DNA of 17,453 nt, taken from the NCBI GenBank assembly GCA_964409675.1, contig CAYPEF010000037.1, positions 1-17,453 on the forward strand, read 5' to 3'. Numbering within the stretch: the first letter of the stretch is position 1; each line of letters begins with the position of its first letter. Made by a program: the position numbers and the translations under genes. Below the pieces are notes generated by a model. That model was not told where the DNA came from and made no database searches. It worked only from the letters and a program-made list of their open reading frames with translations. Shown here in pieces: positions 1-6,828 of this stretch. The DNA is from CAYMDD01 sp964409675. Lineage in GTDB: Bacteria > Pseudomonadota > Alphaproteobacteria > Rickettsiales > SXRF01.

Positions 1-22
1 GCTTTTGCCTGGTTAACTCCGA

Positions 23-56
23 ACGCGCCGGAATCTCCCTTCCGGCGCGTTTTTTT
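23..56 (+). terminator. Strong rho-independent terminator of an off-window gene
   Basis: A perfect 11-bp stem (23-33 with 40-50, ACGCGCCGGAA and its complement) encloses a six-base loop and runs straight into seven T residues (50-56). The T tract follows the stem on the plus strand, so it ends a plus-strand transcript that enters from the left. A TAA at 14-16 could be the stop codon of that gene, but too little is present to identify it. Confidence 0.85.
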
Positions 57-72
57 ATAAATTATCGGTATT

Positions 73-100
73 TTCTCAAGCAGCCAATATCGCTTGAGAA
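73..100. repeat. Small perfect hairpin downstream of the terminator
   Basis: TTCTCAAGC (73-81) and GCTTGAGAA (92-100) form a 9-bp stem with a 10-base loop. Only a short T run follows, so a terminator role is weak. The rest of 101-310 shows no coding sequence I can support and no convincing tRNA promoter. Confidence 0.4.
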
Positions 101-310
101 TTTACCCCTTGCTTCCTGACTGCAGAAAACTGGTCGGGCCTTTGTCGATCTCTGCCTGTTGAGCAGCTAAACGACCACCCCTACCTCTATTTCAGCCGCC
201 AAGCCTCCGCCCCCAGCGGCGCTGCCCGCTAAAACCCGGGTAATCCCTTTATTTCCGCTTGCCTTTTGGCCGCGTTACCCCTAATTCCTATTCCTCGCCT
301 TTTGAGGAGT

Positions 311-386
311 GGCTGGGTAGCTCAGTCGGTAGAGCGCAGGACTCATAAGCCTAAGGTCGCCGGTTCGATCCCGGCCCCAGCCACCA
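311..386 (+). tRNA. tRNA with CAT anticodon, probably elongator tRNA-Met
   Basis: The cloverleaf can be folded by hand. The acceptor stem is GGCTGGG/CCCAGCC (311-317 with 376-382), the D stem GCTC/GAGC, the anticodon CAT at 344-346 in the loop CTCATAA, the T stem GCCGG/CCGGC with GTTCGAT, and the CCA is encoded (384-386). It lacks the initiator hallmarks: there is no 1-72 mismatch and no GGG/CCC anticodon stem. CAT could also mean the lysidine-modified tRNA-Ile2; the body looks more like elongator Met. Oddly, the anticodon stem has only three pairs, with mismatches at both ends (A341 opposite G349, C337 opposite A353). A recombinase relic abuts the 3' end. Confidence 0.9.
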
Positions 387-387
387 A

Positions 388-561
388 TTAAATCAGCAGC
401 TTATAAAAAAACTTCTGCCTCTTCACATGCTTAGTTTGGCGTAATTTTGGCGCGAGTGCGGAATTTATTTTTTCGCGCTGGGCGTCCTTCTTGGAATGGG
501 CATAACGCATAGCGGTGGAAATATTGGTATGGCCCCTGACATGCTGCAGGAAACACATTTC
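388..561 (-). pseudogene. C-terminal fragment of a tyrosine recombinase (integrase)
   Basis: Read on the minus strand, this frame is open for 57 codons and ends in TAA at 390-388, one base beyond the tRNA CCA. It contains LQHVRGHTNISTAMRYAH, which matches the last catalytic block of phage-type tyrosine recombinases: an LGH-like box, then T..RY with the nucleophile Tyr, followed by the usual short basic tail. The frame is closed by TGA at 564-562, and I could not find the upstream Arg and HxxR boxes, so only about a fifth of a normal 300-400 residue integrase remains. An integrase ending against a tRNA 3' end is the classic layout for site-specific insertion at a tRNA gene. The family call rests on motif recognition; the element history is inference. 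Confidence 0.75.
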
Positions 562-664
562 TCAGGTTTTCCGGTAAATTCAGGCAGCAATGCACCATCG
601 CTTTTTTACAATAATTTCACCAGGCTCCAGTGCGATTTTCGGCCTGGATCCAGAATCAGCTACT

Positions 665-1282
665 CTATCTAGAAGCCCCATTCGCTGGTTTATCACGGTT
701 TATTTTTTCCAATGCTTGCGCTATATAATTAGCTCTCGTATCCCTTCTCTGGGCATTAGCATCTGCTTCTGCAGATGCTTTGGCTGTTTCGCGCTCCCTG
801 GCAATATTACGACCAAATCGCTCTAAGTTTAATAAATAACTTTTTTCTTGCCATATATCTAAAAGCTCTTTCAGCGCACCATAATTTTCTATGAGGCGTT
901 CCTGCCCTTTAGTAAGAGGACTTTCATCGCCTGATGTTTTAGCGGCTGCAATTTCATTGGCTTTTTCTTCTAATTGCTTAAAATAGCCCTTTAAGACATT
1001 TAAAAATTGTTCAGTGCCGCTGAATTCGAAATTGACTTCACCAGACATATTTCTAGGGTTATCACGATGAAATATTTGTGGATTTTCATAGTTCACTTGA
1101 GATTGTACTCGTCTCATCGCTATAATAGCTCGCTTTTGGCTATCCCAAAATGGTCCTAAATTTTTATAATACTCATCATCAGTTGCCGCGATAATGGTTT
1201 CCATTCGCGCACCAAATTTACGGTGAAACTCATCCACAGCCGCACGATATTCGTTATTTCTAGTTTCTAAGTCCTGAGCCAT
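665..1282 (-). CDS. Orphan hypothetical protein (205 aa), AT-rich
   Basis: I do not recognise a family. The 205-residue product is hydrophilic and highly charged, without a signal peptide or membrane segment, and is probably largely helical and cytoplasmic. It has a charged, alanine-rich stretch towards its C-terminus (about residues 160-195). The start is well supported: AGGAGG lies five bases before the ATG, and a promoter-like pair lies just upstream. Base composition is clearly more AT-rich than the glnD, tadA and eno genes to the right. Together with the integrase fragment downstream, this suggests it is cargo of a decayed tRNA-integrated element. No terminator with a T tract was found; a weak CCAGGC/GCCTGG stem lies at 620-647. 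Confidence 0.75.
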   Translation of the reverse strand: MAQDLETRNNEYRAAVDEFHRKFGARMETIIAATDDEYYKNLGPFWDSQKRAIIAMRRVQSQVNYENPQIFHRDNPRNMSGEVNFEFSGTEQFLNVLKGYFKQLEEKANEIAAAKTSGDESPLTKGQERLIENYGALKELLDIWQEKSYLLNLERFGRNIARERETAKASAEADANAQRRDTRANYIAQALEKINRDKPANGASR

Positions 1283-1309
1283 ATAATCCTCCTAATGCCA
1301 AGGATAATT

Positions 1310-1337
1310 AACATAAAATTAATTTCTGCAGTGTCAA
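1310..1337 (-). promoter_or_regulatory. Sigma-70-like promoter for the 205-aa orphan gene
   Basis: On the minus strand a perfect TTGACA (1337-1332) is followed after 16 bases by TATGTT (1315-1310). This would start transcription near 1303, about 20 bases before the ATG and just upstream of the AGGAGG ribosome-binding site. The spacing and position agree, but it is a visual match only. Confidence 0.5.
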
Positions 1338-1525
1338 TTTTAATTTTTGGCATTATAAGACAAGTCAAATCACCTCTCCTTGCTACTTTTATCCATATGT
1401 TTCAGCCCGGTTTTGATATACGGGCGTCCGCAGTCAGCGTCAAAAGGCAGCCAATGTATTGTCCGACAATCACTGTCATAATATAGCCCCCGCAGACTTA
1501 GAACGATCCACGTAAACTAATCTTA

Positions 1526-1541
1526 CAAATAATATTATTTG
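1526..1541. repeat. Perfect 16-bp palindrome in a gene-free stretch
   Basis: CAAATAATATTATTTG is fully self-complementary. The 1283-1660 stretch holds the promoter above and this palindrome, but no gene I can support. It could be an operator or simply AT-rich sequence. Confidence 0.35.
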
Positions 1542-1660
1542 CAGATGCTTCCGAAATTATACAGGCAAATTTATCATGGATATAACCTCCAAATCTGCAG
1601 CCATGCAATGCGCTCTCTATCAAGCATTGCCGCTTGAATCCCTTGAAAATAAGGGAAATT

Positions 1661-1978
1661 ATGGGTATTCTGCAGATTATGGGTATTTTAGGCGCATTTT
1701 TGGAACGTCTTGCCGGCGCGGTTGGCGAACCCGGCATGGGTGCGGCCATACGCGCCAATCTGGATGATCTCGGACAAGGCATCACCACCGCCGTCGCAGG
1801 CATGACCGCCGGTCAGCTGGCGGCAACCACGGCGCTGCCCGCACTGGCGGCCAGTAATCCGGTTTCCATATCGCCCGCAGAGCTGTGCACCCCTTCTATC
1901 CAGGCTTTTTCCAGCTCCGTCGCCCAGCAGCTTCCCGCGCCGCAGCGCTCGGAAGGCATGAGCCGCGGACGGGCATAG
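1661..1978 (+). CDS. Small hypothetical protein (105 aa)
   Basis: I do not recognise a family. The ATG at 1661 is chosen because AAGGGA lies a few bases upstream; a TTG at 1634 would add nine residues. The N-terminus carries a short tandem repeat (MGILQI, MGILGAF, with ATGGGTATT repeated at DNA level). The middle is rich in Ala, Gly and Thr, and the tail is rich in Ser, Pro and Gln with one Cys. There is no clear signal peptide; the alanine-rich centre is only mildly hydrophobic. GC content rises sharply inside the gene compared with the AT-rich DNA to the left, so the boundary of the foreign segment may lie near 1680. It could be a spurious frame. Confidence 0.45.
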   Translation: MGILQIMGILGAFLERLAGAVGEPGMGAAIRANLDDLGQGITTAVAGMTAGQLAATTALPALAASNPVSISPAELCTPSIQAFSSSVAQQLPAPQRSEGMSRGRA

Positions 1979-1990
1979 CCTTACTTAAAT

Positions 1991-2133
1991 TATACAGTCA
2001 CTCATAAAATTCGTCATTCCCCGAATCGCGTAGCGATTATAGGGGAATCCAGCGGAGGATGCGGCATGGATCGCCTTATAATTTTCCTGCGGAAAATTCA
2101 GGCGATGACGAATTTTTGTATGGAATGACTATA
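1991..2133. repeat. 143-bp imperfect palindromic repeat with two inner hairpins
   Basis: The ends are imperfect inverted repeats. The left end contains AAAATTCGTCAT (2007-2018 region) and the right end ATGACGAATTTT (2105-2116 region), both extended outward by related TATAGTCA-like sequence. Inside are two separate hairpins. One is TTCCCC-AATCGC / GCGATT-GGGGAA (2017-2047). The other is TCGCCT / AGGCGA around AATTTTCC-TGC-GGAAAATT (2071-2105). The right end supplies the stop codon of the DMT gene. This resembles the dispersed palindromic or MITE-like repeats common in alphaproteobacterial genomes, and may also act as a bidirectional terminator. Confidence 0.65.
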
Positions 2134-3046
2134 ACTCCCCCGCTTCCAGCAGCAGCCCTTGCCGTTTGCGGTGCATCAGCGCCTCACGGTGAACGATATA
2201 GAGCGAGCTTCCCATGATGATCAGCGCCCCCGTCACCGTCGGCCCGTCGAGCGTTTCGCCGAAGAACGCGTAGGCCAGCGCCGCCGTGAACACCAGCCGG
2301 GTGAAGTCGAACGGCAGCAGCACCACCATATCGGCATGGCGGTAGGCGCGCGTGAGCATTAAATGCATGGCGGTGGAAAACCCGGCGATCAGCGAAACCA
2401 GCCCCAGCTCACGCAGGCTCACCGCCTGCCAGTGATAGAGGCCGAGCGGCGCAGAAAGCGGCGTCATGTAAAGCGTCATGAACAGCACGATGGTCTCCGG
2501 CGCTTCGGTGCGGGTGAGCGTTTTCACCACCGTGCCGGAAAGCGCCATCAATAGCGAGGTAAACAGCACGATCCCGGCGGAATAGCCGAGCATCGTGGTG
2601 CCGGGGCGGATGATCACCAGCACGCCGACGAACCCCGCCGCCACGGCGAGCCAGCGGCGCCAGCCCGCCTGCTCCTTTAAAATCAGCATGGCAAGAATGG
2701 TGGCGAAAATCGGCGTGGTGAAGCTGAGCGCCGTGGCGAGGTTGAGCGGCATCAGCGTGAGGCCGTAAAACCATAATTCCATGGCCACGAAGCCGATGGA
2801 GGCGCGCCAGAAATGCGCCGCCGGCCTTTTTGTATGCAGCACGTGTTTACCATCGCGCCGCGCCAGCACCCACAGCACGATCATGCATAGGCTGGCAATA
2901 TTGCGCAAAAACACCATCTGCGGCGCCGGCATTTCCTGCGCCAGCGCGCGAATGGCGGTGTTCATGGAGGCCGAGCAGAACATGCTCAGCACCATCAGCG
3001 CAATGCCGGTAAGGACGGAGGGGCGTTTTGAGGGATGGATTGGCAT
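2129..3046 (-). CDS. DMT-family transporter with two EamA domains
   Basis: An inner-membrane permease of the drug/metabolite transporter superfamily; the substrate cannot be told. The product (305 aa) is near the usual family length of about 300 and shows roughly ten hydrophobic helices in two homologous halves. The first half ends with the EamA signature: TPIFATILAMLILKE, then a basic loop and a GFVGVLVIIRPG helix. The second half carries the matching FDFTRLVFTAALAYAFFGE and IIMGSSLYI segments. Two starts are possible, 3067 and 3046. I prefer 3046 because a promoter-like -10 hexamer (3073-3068) sits directly before the 3067 ATG, which would then lie upstream of the transcript start. The longer open frame upstream overlaps glnD and is not credible. 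It is divergent from glnD and ends inside the palindromic repeat. Confidence 0.88.
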   Translation of the reverse strand: MPIHPSKRPSVLTGIALMVLSMFCSASMNTAIRALAQEMPAPQMVFLRNIASLCMIVLWVLARRDGKHVLHTKRPAAHFWRASIGFVAMELWFYGLTLMPLNLATALSFTTPIFATILAMLILKEQAGWRRWLAVAAGFVGVLVIIRPGTTMLGYSAGIVLFTSLLMALSGTVVKTLTRTEAPETIVLFMTLYMTPLSAPLGLYHWQAVSLRELGLVSLIAGFSTAMHLMLTRAYRHADMVVLLPFDFTRLVFTAALAYAFFGETLDGPTVTGALIIMGSSLYIVHREALMHRKRQGLLLEAGEL

Positions 3047-3067
3047 GGAGAAATCAGCTAAGTTCAT

Positions 3068-3095
3068 AGCATACGCTGAAAACCCGCTTTGACAA
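3068..3095 (-). promoter_or_regulatory. Promoter of the DMT gene in the glnD divergent region
   Basis: On the minus strand, TTGTCA (3095-3090) and TATGCT (3073-3068) are separated by 16 bases. The predicted start is near 3061, leaving about 14 untranslated bases before the ATG at 3046. It occupies nearly the whole gap between the two divergent genes. Visual match only. Confidence 0.45.
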
Positions 3096-3098
3096 GCC

Positions 3099-5720
3099 AT
3101 GCCTGCATCTAAAAAAACCTCCCCCCTCCCGCCCGACACGAAAGCGCAGAAAAACTGGCTGGAGGAAACGCGCGCCCACCATGCCGCCGCTTTCCGCAAA
3201 ACCGGCGACGTGCATGCGTATCTGCATGCCTTAAGCGCCGATCTGGACGCGCTGATCGCCCACATCGCGCAGGCGCATATCGGCAAGGATATCTGCATCA
3301 TCGCCTGCGGCGGCTACGGGCGGAAGGAAATGTTTCTCTATTCCGACATCGACCTGCTGTTCCTCCACCATAATGATACGGACGCTGCCGCCCTCGCCCC
3401 GCTCACCGACGCGCTGCTTTATGCGCTGTGGGATTTGGGCTTCAAGATCGGCCACGCCGTGCGCAGCCTGGAAGACACGCTCGCCCGCGCCCGAGAAGAC
3501 TGTACCATCCGCACCTCCCTGCTGGACATGCGCCCGGTCTGCGGCGACGCCGCGCTGTTTACACATCTGCATGACCGCCTCTGGAGCGAGGTGATCGAGT
3601 CCGACCAGTCCGGCTTCATCGACGCCAAGCTCGCCGAGCGCGACGCGCGGCACGAACGTTTCGGCGGCTCACGCTACCTGCTGGAGCCGAACCTGAAAGA
3701 CGGCAAGGGGGGCCTGCGCGATCTGCAAACCCTCTACTGGCTCGCCCGTCATGCCTATGGCATTGAAGGCGTGCAGGCGCTGGTGGAGATGCAATTGCTA
3801 TCCGAGAGCGAATACCAGACCTACCGCGAATCCTACAGTTTCCTTTGCACGCTTCGCGCGCACCTGCACCTCTGCGCGGCCAAGCCCGAGGAGCGCATGA
3901 CCTTCGACCTCCAGCCGCAGCTCGCCGCCCGCCTCGGCTACCGCGCGAAGGAGCCGCACAAGGCAGTGGAGAAAATGATGAAGCGTTACTTCACCACCGC
4001 AGCCACGGTGGGAAGCCTGACGCGCATCGTCTGCGCACTCTTGGAGGAAGAAAAAAAACGCAAGCCCACCCTCCCCCTCGGCTGGGTGCTGCATTACCCG
4101 TGGCGCTTGAGCGGCTTCACGCTGGATGTGCAGCGCCTGAACGTCTGGACGGAAGATGAATTCGAGCGCGACCCGGTGCGCATGCTGGAGCTGTTCCATG
4201 TCGCGCAGGAACACCAGCTGGATATCCACCCCCACGCGCTGCGCCTGGTGGCGCGCAGCCTGCACCTGGTGGACGATGCCTTCCGGCGCAACAAGCAGGC
4301 CAACGATATCTTCCTCTCCATCCTCACCTCCCGCCAGGGCCCGGAGCTGACCATGCGGCGCATGAACGAGGTGGGGCTGCTCGGCGCGTTCATCCCCGAT
4401 TTCGGGCGCATCAATGGGCAGATGCAGTTCAACATGTATCATATCTACACGGTGGACGAGCATATCATCGTGGCGCTCGGCATCCTGCGCGAGATCGAGC
4501 GCGGACGCCTGCGCGCCGAGCTGCCGCTCGCCACCGACCTCTCGCACCGCATCCATTCCAAGCGCGTGCTCTACCTTGCGCTGTTCTGCCACGACATCGC
4601 CAAGGGCCGCGAGGCGGACCATTCCGACGAGGGCGAGAAAGTCGCGACGCAACTGGCAAAGCGCTTCGGCTTCAGCCGCGAGGAAGTCACCACCGCCGGC
4701 TGGCTGGTAAAAAACCATCTCATCCTCACCCACACCGCCTTCAAGCGCGACCTGAACGACCCAAAAACCTTACGCGATCTGGTGGATTCCGTGCAAACGG
4801 TAGAGCGCCTGCGCCTGCTTTTAGTGCTGACGGTGGCCGACATCCGCGCCGTCGGCCCCGGCGTATGGAATGCCTGGAAGGGCACGCTCCTGCGCGAGCT
4901 CTACACCCGCGCCGAGCGCCTCATCCGCACCGGCCACGCCGAGGAGCCGCGCGAATATACCCGCCGCCTCAAGCAGGATTTGCACGTGATGCTGCCACAC
5001 CTGCCGCGCCACGTGGTGGAGGATTATTTAGAGCAAAGCCCGCCCGCCCTGCTCGGCTCCTACCCGCCCGCCACGCATGCAAAACTCGTGGAAATCATCC
5101 GCGAGGTGGAAGAAGGCGCGCCGATTGCCATGGATGCCAGCCACGATTTAAAGCGCGGCATCAGCGAAATCCGCCTCTGCACGCACGACCAGCCGACGCT
5201 GTTCGCCAAGCTCGCCGGAGCATTTTCGCTGGCGGGAGCAAGCATCCGCAGCGCGCAGGGCTTCACGCTGGAGGGCGGCCTCGCCATCGACATTTTCCAG
5301 GTGCAAAGCGCAGACGCCACCGCCTTCGACCGACCCGACCGGCTGGCGCGCCTAAGCGTCAAGCTGGAACAGGCCATCGAAGGCACGCTGCATATTGAAG
5401 AAGGACTGAGCGCGCTGAAGCCCTCCTATCCCCAGCGCCGCGATGCGCTGAAAGTCAGCGGCGAGGTATTTGTTGAAAACAACGCCAGCAACGTCCACAC
5501 CGTCATCGAAGTCACCGCGCATGACCGCCCCGGCCTGCTACACGACATCGCCTGCGCCCTCAACAAGCTCAAACTCACCATCGCCAGCGCACACATCTCC
5601 ACCTACGGCGAGCAGGCCGTGGACGTGTTCTATGTGAAAGACGCGTTCGGCATGAAGATCGTCCATGAAAAAATGCTGGAGAATGTGCGGAGGTGCTTGC
5701 TGGAAGCGGTAGAGGAATAA
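3099..5720 (+). CDS. glnD: Bifunctional PII uridylyltransferase / uridylyl-removing enzyme
   Basis: GlnD senses glutamine and adds UMP to, or removes it from, PII proteins (GlnB/GlnK), so setting glutamine synthetase activity and nitrogen gene expression. The 873-residue product is near family length (about 890-930). Domains in order: nucleotidyltransferase with GGYGRKEM (71-78) and SDIDLL (82-87), giving the two catalytic Asp; a helical linker with LKDGKGGLRDLQTLYW, typical of GlnD; an HD domain with H498-D499 in CHDIAKG for the UMP-removing activity; and two ACT domains (about 688-740 and 800-870) for glutamine sensing, the second with DRPGLLHDIA. An in-frame TGA at 3090-3092 makes 3099 the first possible ATG, although no Shine-Dalgarno sequence is visible. 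All key residues are present, so it should be active. Confidence 0.97.
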   Translation: MPASKKTSPLPPDTKAQKNWLEETRAHHAAAFRKTGDVHAYLHALSADLDALIAHIAQAHIGKDICIIACGGYGRKEMFLYSDIDLLFLHHNDTDAAALAPLTDALLYALWDLGFKIGHAVRSLEDTLARAREDCTIRTSLLDMRPVCGDAALFTHLHDRLWSEVIESDQSGFIDAKLAERDARHERFGGSRYLLEPNLKDGKGGLRDLQTLYWLARHAYGIEGVQALVEMQLLSESEYQTYRESYSFLCTLRAHLHLCAAKPEERMTFDLQPQLAARLGYRAKEPHKAVEKMMKRYFTTAATVGSLTRIVCALLEEEKKRKPTLPLGWVLHYPWRLSGFTLDVQRLNVWTEDEFERDPVRMLELFHVAQEHQLDIHPHALRLVARSLHLVDDAFRRNKQANDIFLSILTSRQGPELTMRRMNEVGLLGAFIPDFGRINGQMQFNMYHIYTVDEHIIVALGILREIERGRLRAELPLATDLSHRIHSKRVLYLALFCHDIAKGREADHSDEGEKVATQLAKRFGFSREEVTTAGWLVKNHLILTHTAFKRDLNDPKTLRDLVDSVQTVERLRLLLVLTVADIRAVGPGVWNAWKGTLLRELYTRAERLIRTGHAEEPREYTRRLKQDLHVMLPHLPRHVVEDYLEQSPPALLGSYPPATHAKLVEIIREVEEGAPIAMDASHDLKRGISEIRLCTHDQPTLFAKLAGAFSLAGASIRSAQGFTLEGGLAIDIFQVQSADATAFDRPDRLARLSVKLEQAIEGTLHIEEGLSALKPSYPQRRDALKVSGEVFVENNASNVHTVIEVTAHDRPGLLHDIACALNKLKLTIASAHISTYGEQAVDVFYVKDAFGMKIVHEKMLENVRRCLLEAVEE

Positions 5721-5771
5721 CGTTTACTCATGCCTGCGCCAGCACACCGCATTTACGGTATATCCCCTACC

Positions 5772-5875
5772 CGTCGTCCTCGGCAATGCGTAGCACTGTC
5801 CGGGGACCCATCTCTCCGCTTGCGCCCGCTGAGAGATGGGTCCCCGGACGCCCCTGCGGGTCACCGAGGACGACA
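5772..5875. repeat. 104-bp palindromic element with a 19-bp perfect stem
   Basis: The inner arms GTCCGGGGACCCATCTCTC (5798-5816) and its exact complement (5831-5849) surround a 14-base loop. Outer arms GTCGTCCTCGG (5773-5783) and CCGAGGACGAC (5864-5874) pair again after an asymmetric internal loop. The element begins about 50 bases after glnD and could stop its transcripts, although only a short T run follows. Its form suggests a dispersed repetitive extragenic palindrome. The rest of the 5721-6318 spacer holds smaller hairpins, and I see no gene in it. Confidence 0.75.
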
Positions 5876-5925
5876 GCGTAATTTTATCCCTTCCGGCCCC
5901 GTTCTTTCCCTGTATCTTCGCTTTC

Positions 5926-5939
5926 ATTGAGCGCTCAAT
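5926..5939. repeat. Perfect 14-bp palindrome
   Basis: ATTGAGCGCTCAAT is fully self-complementary and lies in the spacer after glnD. A CAGTGG/CCACTG stem lies just downstream (about 5945-5976). This could be a protein-binding site or part of a degraded repeat; nothing in the context decides. Confidence 0.3.
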
Positions 5940-6082
5940 AAAGCGCAGTGGAGCGGAAGCACCCCACTGCCACGGGGAACGGGTGAAGCGACGGCCCAAA
6001 CCATCGCAAGCCCAAGCGTTGAACACAAAACCTCGCGCCCGTTATACTTCCTAAGGCCATGGCCTGATTACCCTTTCCTACT

Positions 6083-6100
6083 CCCCCCGCCTGCGGGGGG
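6083..6100. repeat. C/G-rich tight hairpin upstream of tadA
   Basis: CCCCCCGC (6083-6090) and GCGGGGGG (6093-6100) can pair with only CT between them, so a slightly opened stem is likely. No T tract follows on either strand, so it is not a clear terminator. Confidence 0.4.
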
Positions 6101-6238
6101 ATTTAGGAGGGGAACCTGTCTCTCCTTTTGGGAGAATATAAAGATTCTTTCCCGCTTCACGTATCGAATGCGCGGAGAGATTCCCTCCCCCTTCCCCTCC
6201 CGCAAGCGGGGCGCCCGGCCAGGGAGGGGTGATTATCC

Positions 6239-6267
6239 GCCCTCCCTGCATAAGCAGGCATGAGGGC
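6239..6267. repeat. Bulged hairpin shortly before tadA
   Basis: GCCCTC-CCTGC (6239-6249) pairs with GCAGG-CAT-GAGGGC (6254-6267) around a four-base ATAA loop, with a three-base bulge. Together with the C-rich run at 6183-6230 (CCCTCCC-type repeats against AGGGAGGGG) it makes the tadA leader strongly structured. Confidence 0.35.
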
Positions 6268-6318
6268 GATTCGCGCTGGTATATTGCCCCTCCCCGGAAA
6301 GCATGCTAATTCCCTCCC

Positions 6319-6771
6319 ATGCAACACCCTAACCCCCACATGCAGCTTGCCCTCACTCGTGCCCATGAAGCGGCGGCGGCGGGGGAAGTGCCCGTCGGCG
6401 CGGTGATCGTGCGCGCGGACGGCACGCTGCTTTCCGCCCGGCGCAATGAAACCATGCAGCGCCACGACCCCACCGCCCATGCCGAGCTGCTGGCCATCCG
6501 CGAGGCCTGCGAAAAAACACACAACATGCGCCTGGACGAGTGCGACCTCTACGTCACGCTGGAGCCCTGCCCGATGTGCGCCGCCGCCATCTCCTTCGCC
6601 CGCATCCGCCGCCTCTATTTCGGCGCGCAAGACCCCAAGGGCGGCGGCGTGGAACACGGCGCGCGCGTATTCTCGCACGCCACCTGCCACTGGAGGCCGG
6701 AAGTCATCGGCGGCATTCGCGAAAGCGAATGCGCGGAGGTGATGCGGGCGTTTTTTCAAGAGCGGCGGTAA
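6319..6771 (+). CDS. tadA: tRNA-specific adenosine deaminase TadA
   Basis: TadA converts A34 to inosine in the wobble position of tRNA-Arg(ACG), allowing it to read CGU, CGC and CGA. The 150-residue product fits the family. It shows the cytidine/deoxycytidylate-deaminase zinc site: H54-A-E56 (ligand His and proton-shuttling Glu) in DPTAHAELLAIR, and PCPMC (83-87) with the two Cys ligands, preceded by YVTLE. The VPVGAV segment near residue 24 and the C-terminal EVIGGI...FF..R block are typical of TadA rather than of other deaminases. Neither ATG (6319 or 6340) has a visible Shine-Dalgarno; the first is used because M8 would begin directly at the first helix. It is convergent with the following membrane-protein gene. 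Confidence 0.95.
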   Translation: MQHPNPHMQLALTRAHEAAAAGEVPVGAVIVRADGTLLSARRNETMQRHDPTAHAELLAIREACEKTHNMRLDECDLYVTLEPCPMCAAAISFARIRRLYFGAQDPKGGGVEHGARVFSHATCHWRPEVIGGIRESECAEVMRAFFQERR

Positions 6772-6802
6772 AAACTTCTCTCCCCTATGGGATCAACTTC
6801 TC

Positions 6803-6821
6803 CTCTCCCACAAGGGGAGAG
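6803..6821. terminator. Possible shared hairpin between convergent genes
   Basis: CTCTCCC (6803-6809) and GGGAGAG (6815-6821) form a 7-bp stem with a five-base loop between the convergent tadA and membrane-protein stops. There is no adjacent T tract on either strand, so termination is uncertain. Confidence 0.35.
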
Positions 6822-6828
6822 AGAACTA

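Noticed and set aside
1295..1486. A 63-codon plus-strand frame
   Set aside because: No ribosome-binding site and it overlaps the promoter of the minus-strand gene; composition is that of intergenic DNA.
1498..1803. A 101-codon minus-strand frame opposite the 105-aa gene
   Set aside because: No Shine-Dalgarno and no motif; most likely a shadow frame.
3089..3094. TTGACA as a -35 box for glnD
   Set aside because: It lies five bases before the glnD ATG, so its -10 would fall inside the coding region.
3068..3301. N-terminal extension of the DMT transporter to 3301
   Set aside because: It overlaps the start of glnD on the other strand, has no transporter features, and a better start and promoter exist near 3046-3067.
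3798..4733. A 311-codon minus-strand frame inside glnD
   Set aside because: Shadow frame of a GC-rich gene; rich in Ala, Arg, His and Gln with no motif, while glnD is intact.
5724..6026. A 100-codon minus-strand frame in the spacer after glnD
   Set aside because: About a third of it is translation of the palindromic repeat, and the rest has no ribosome-binding site or recognisable motif.
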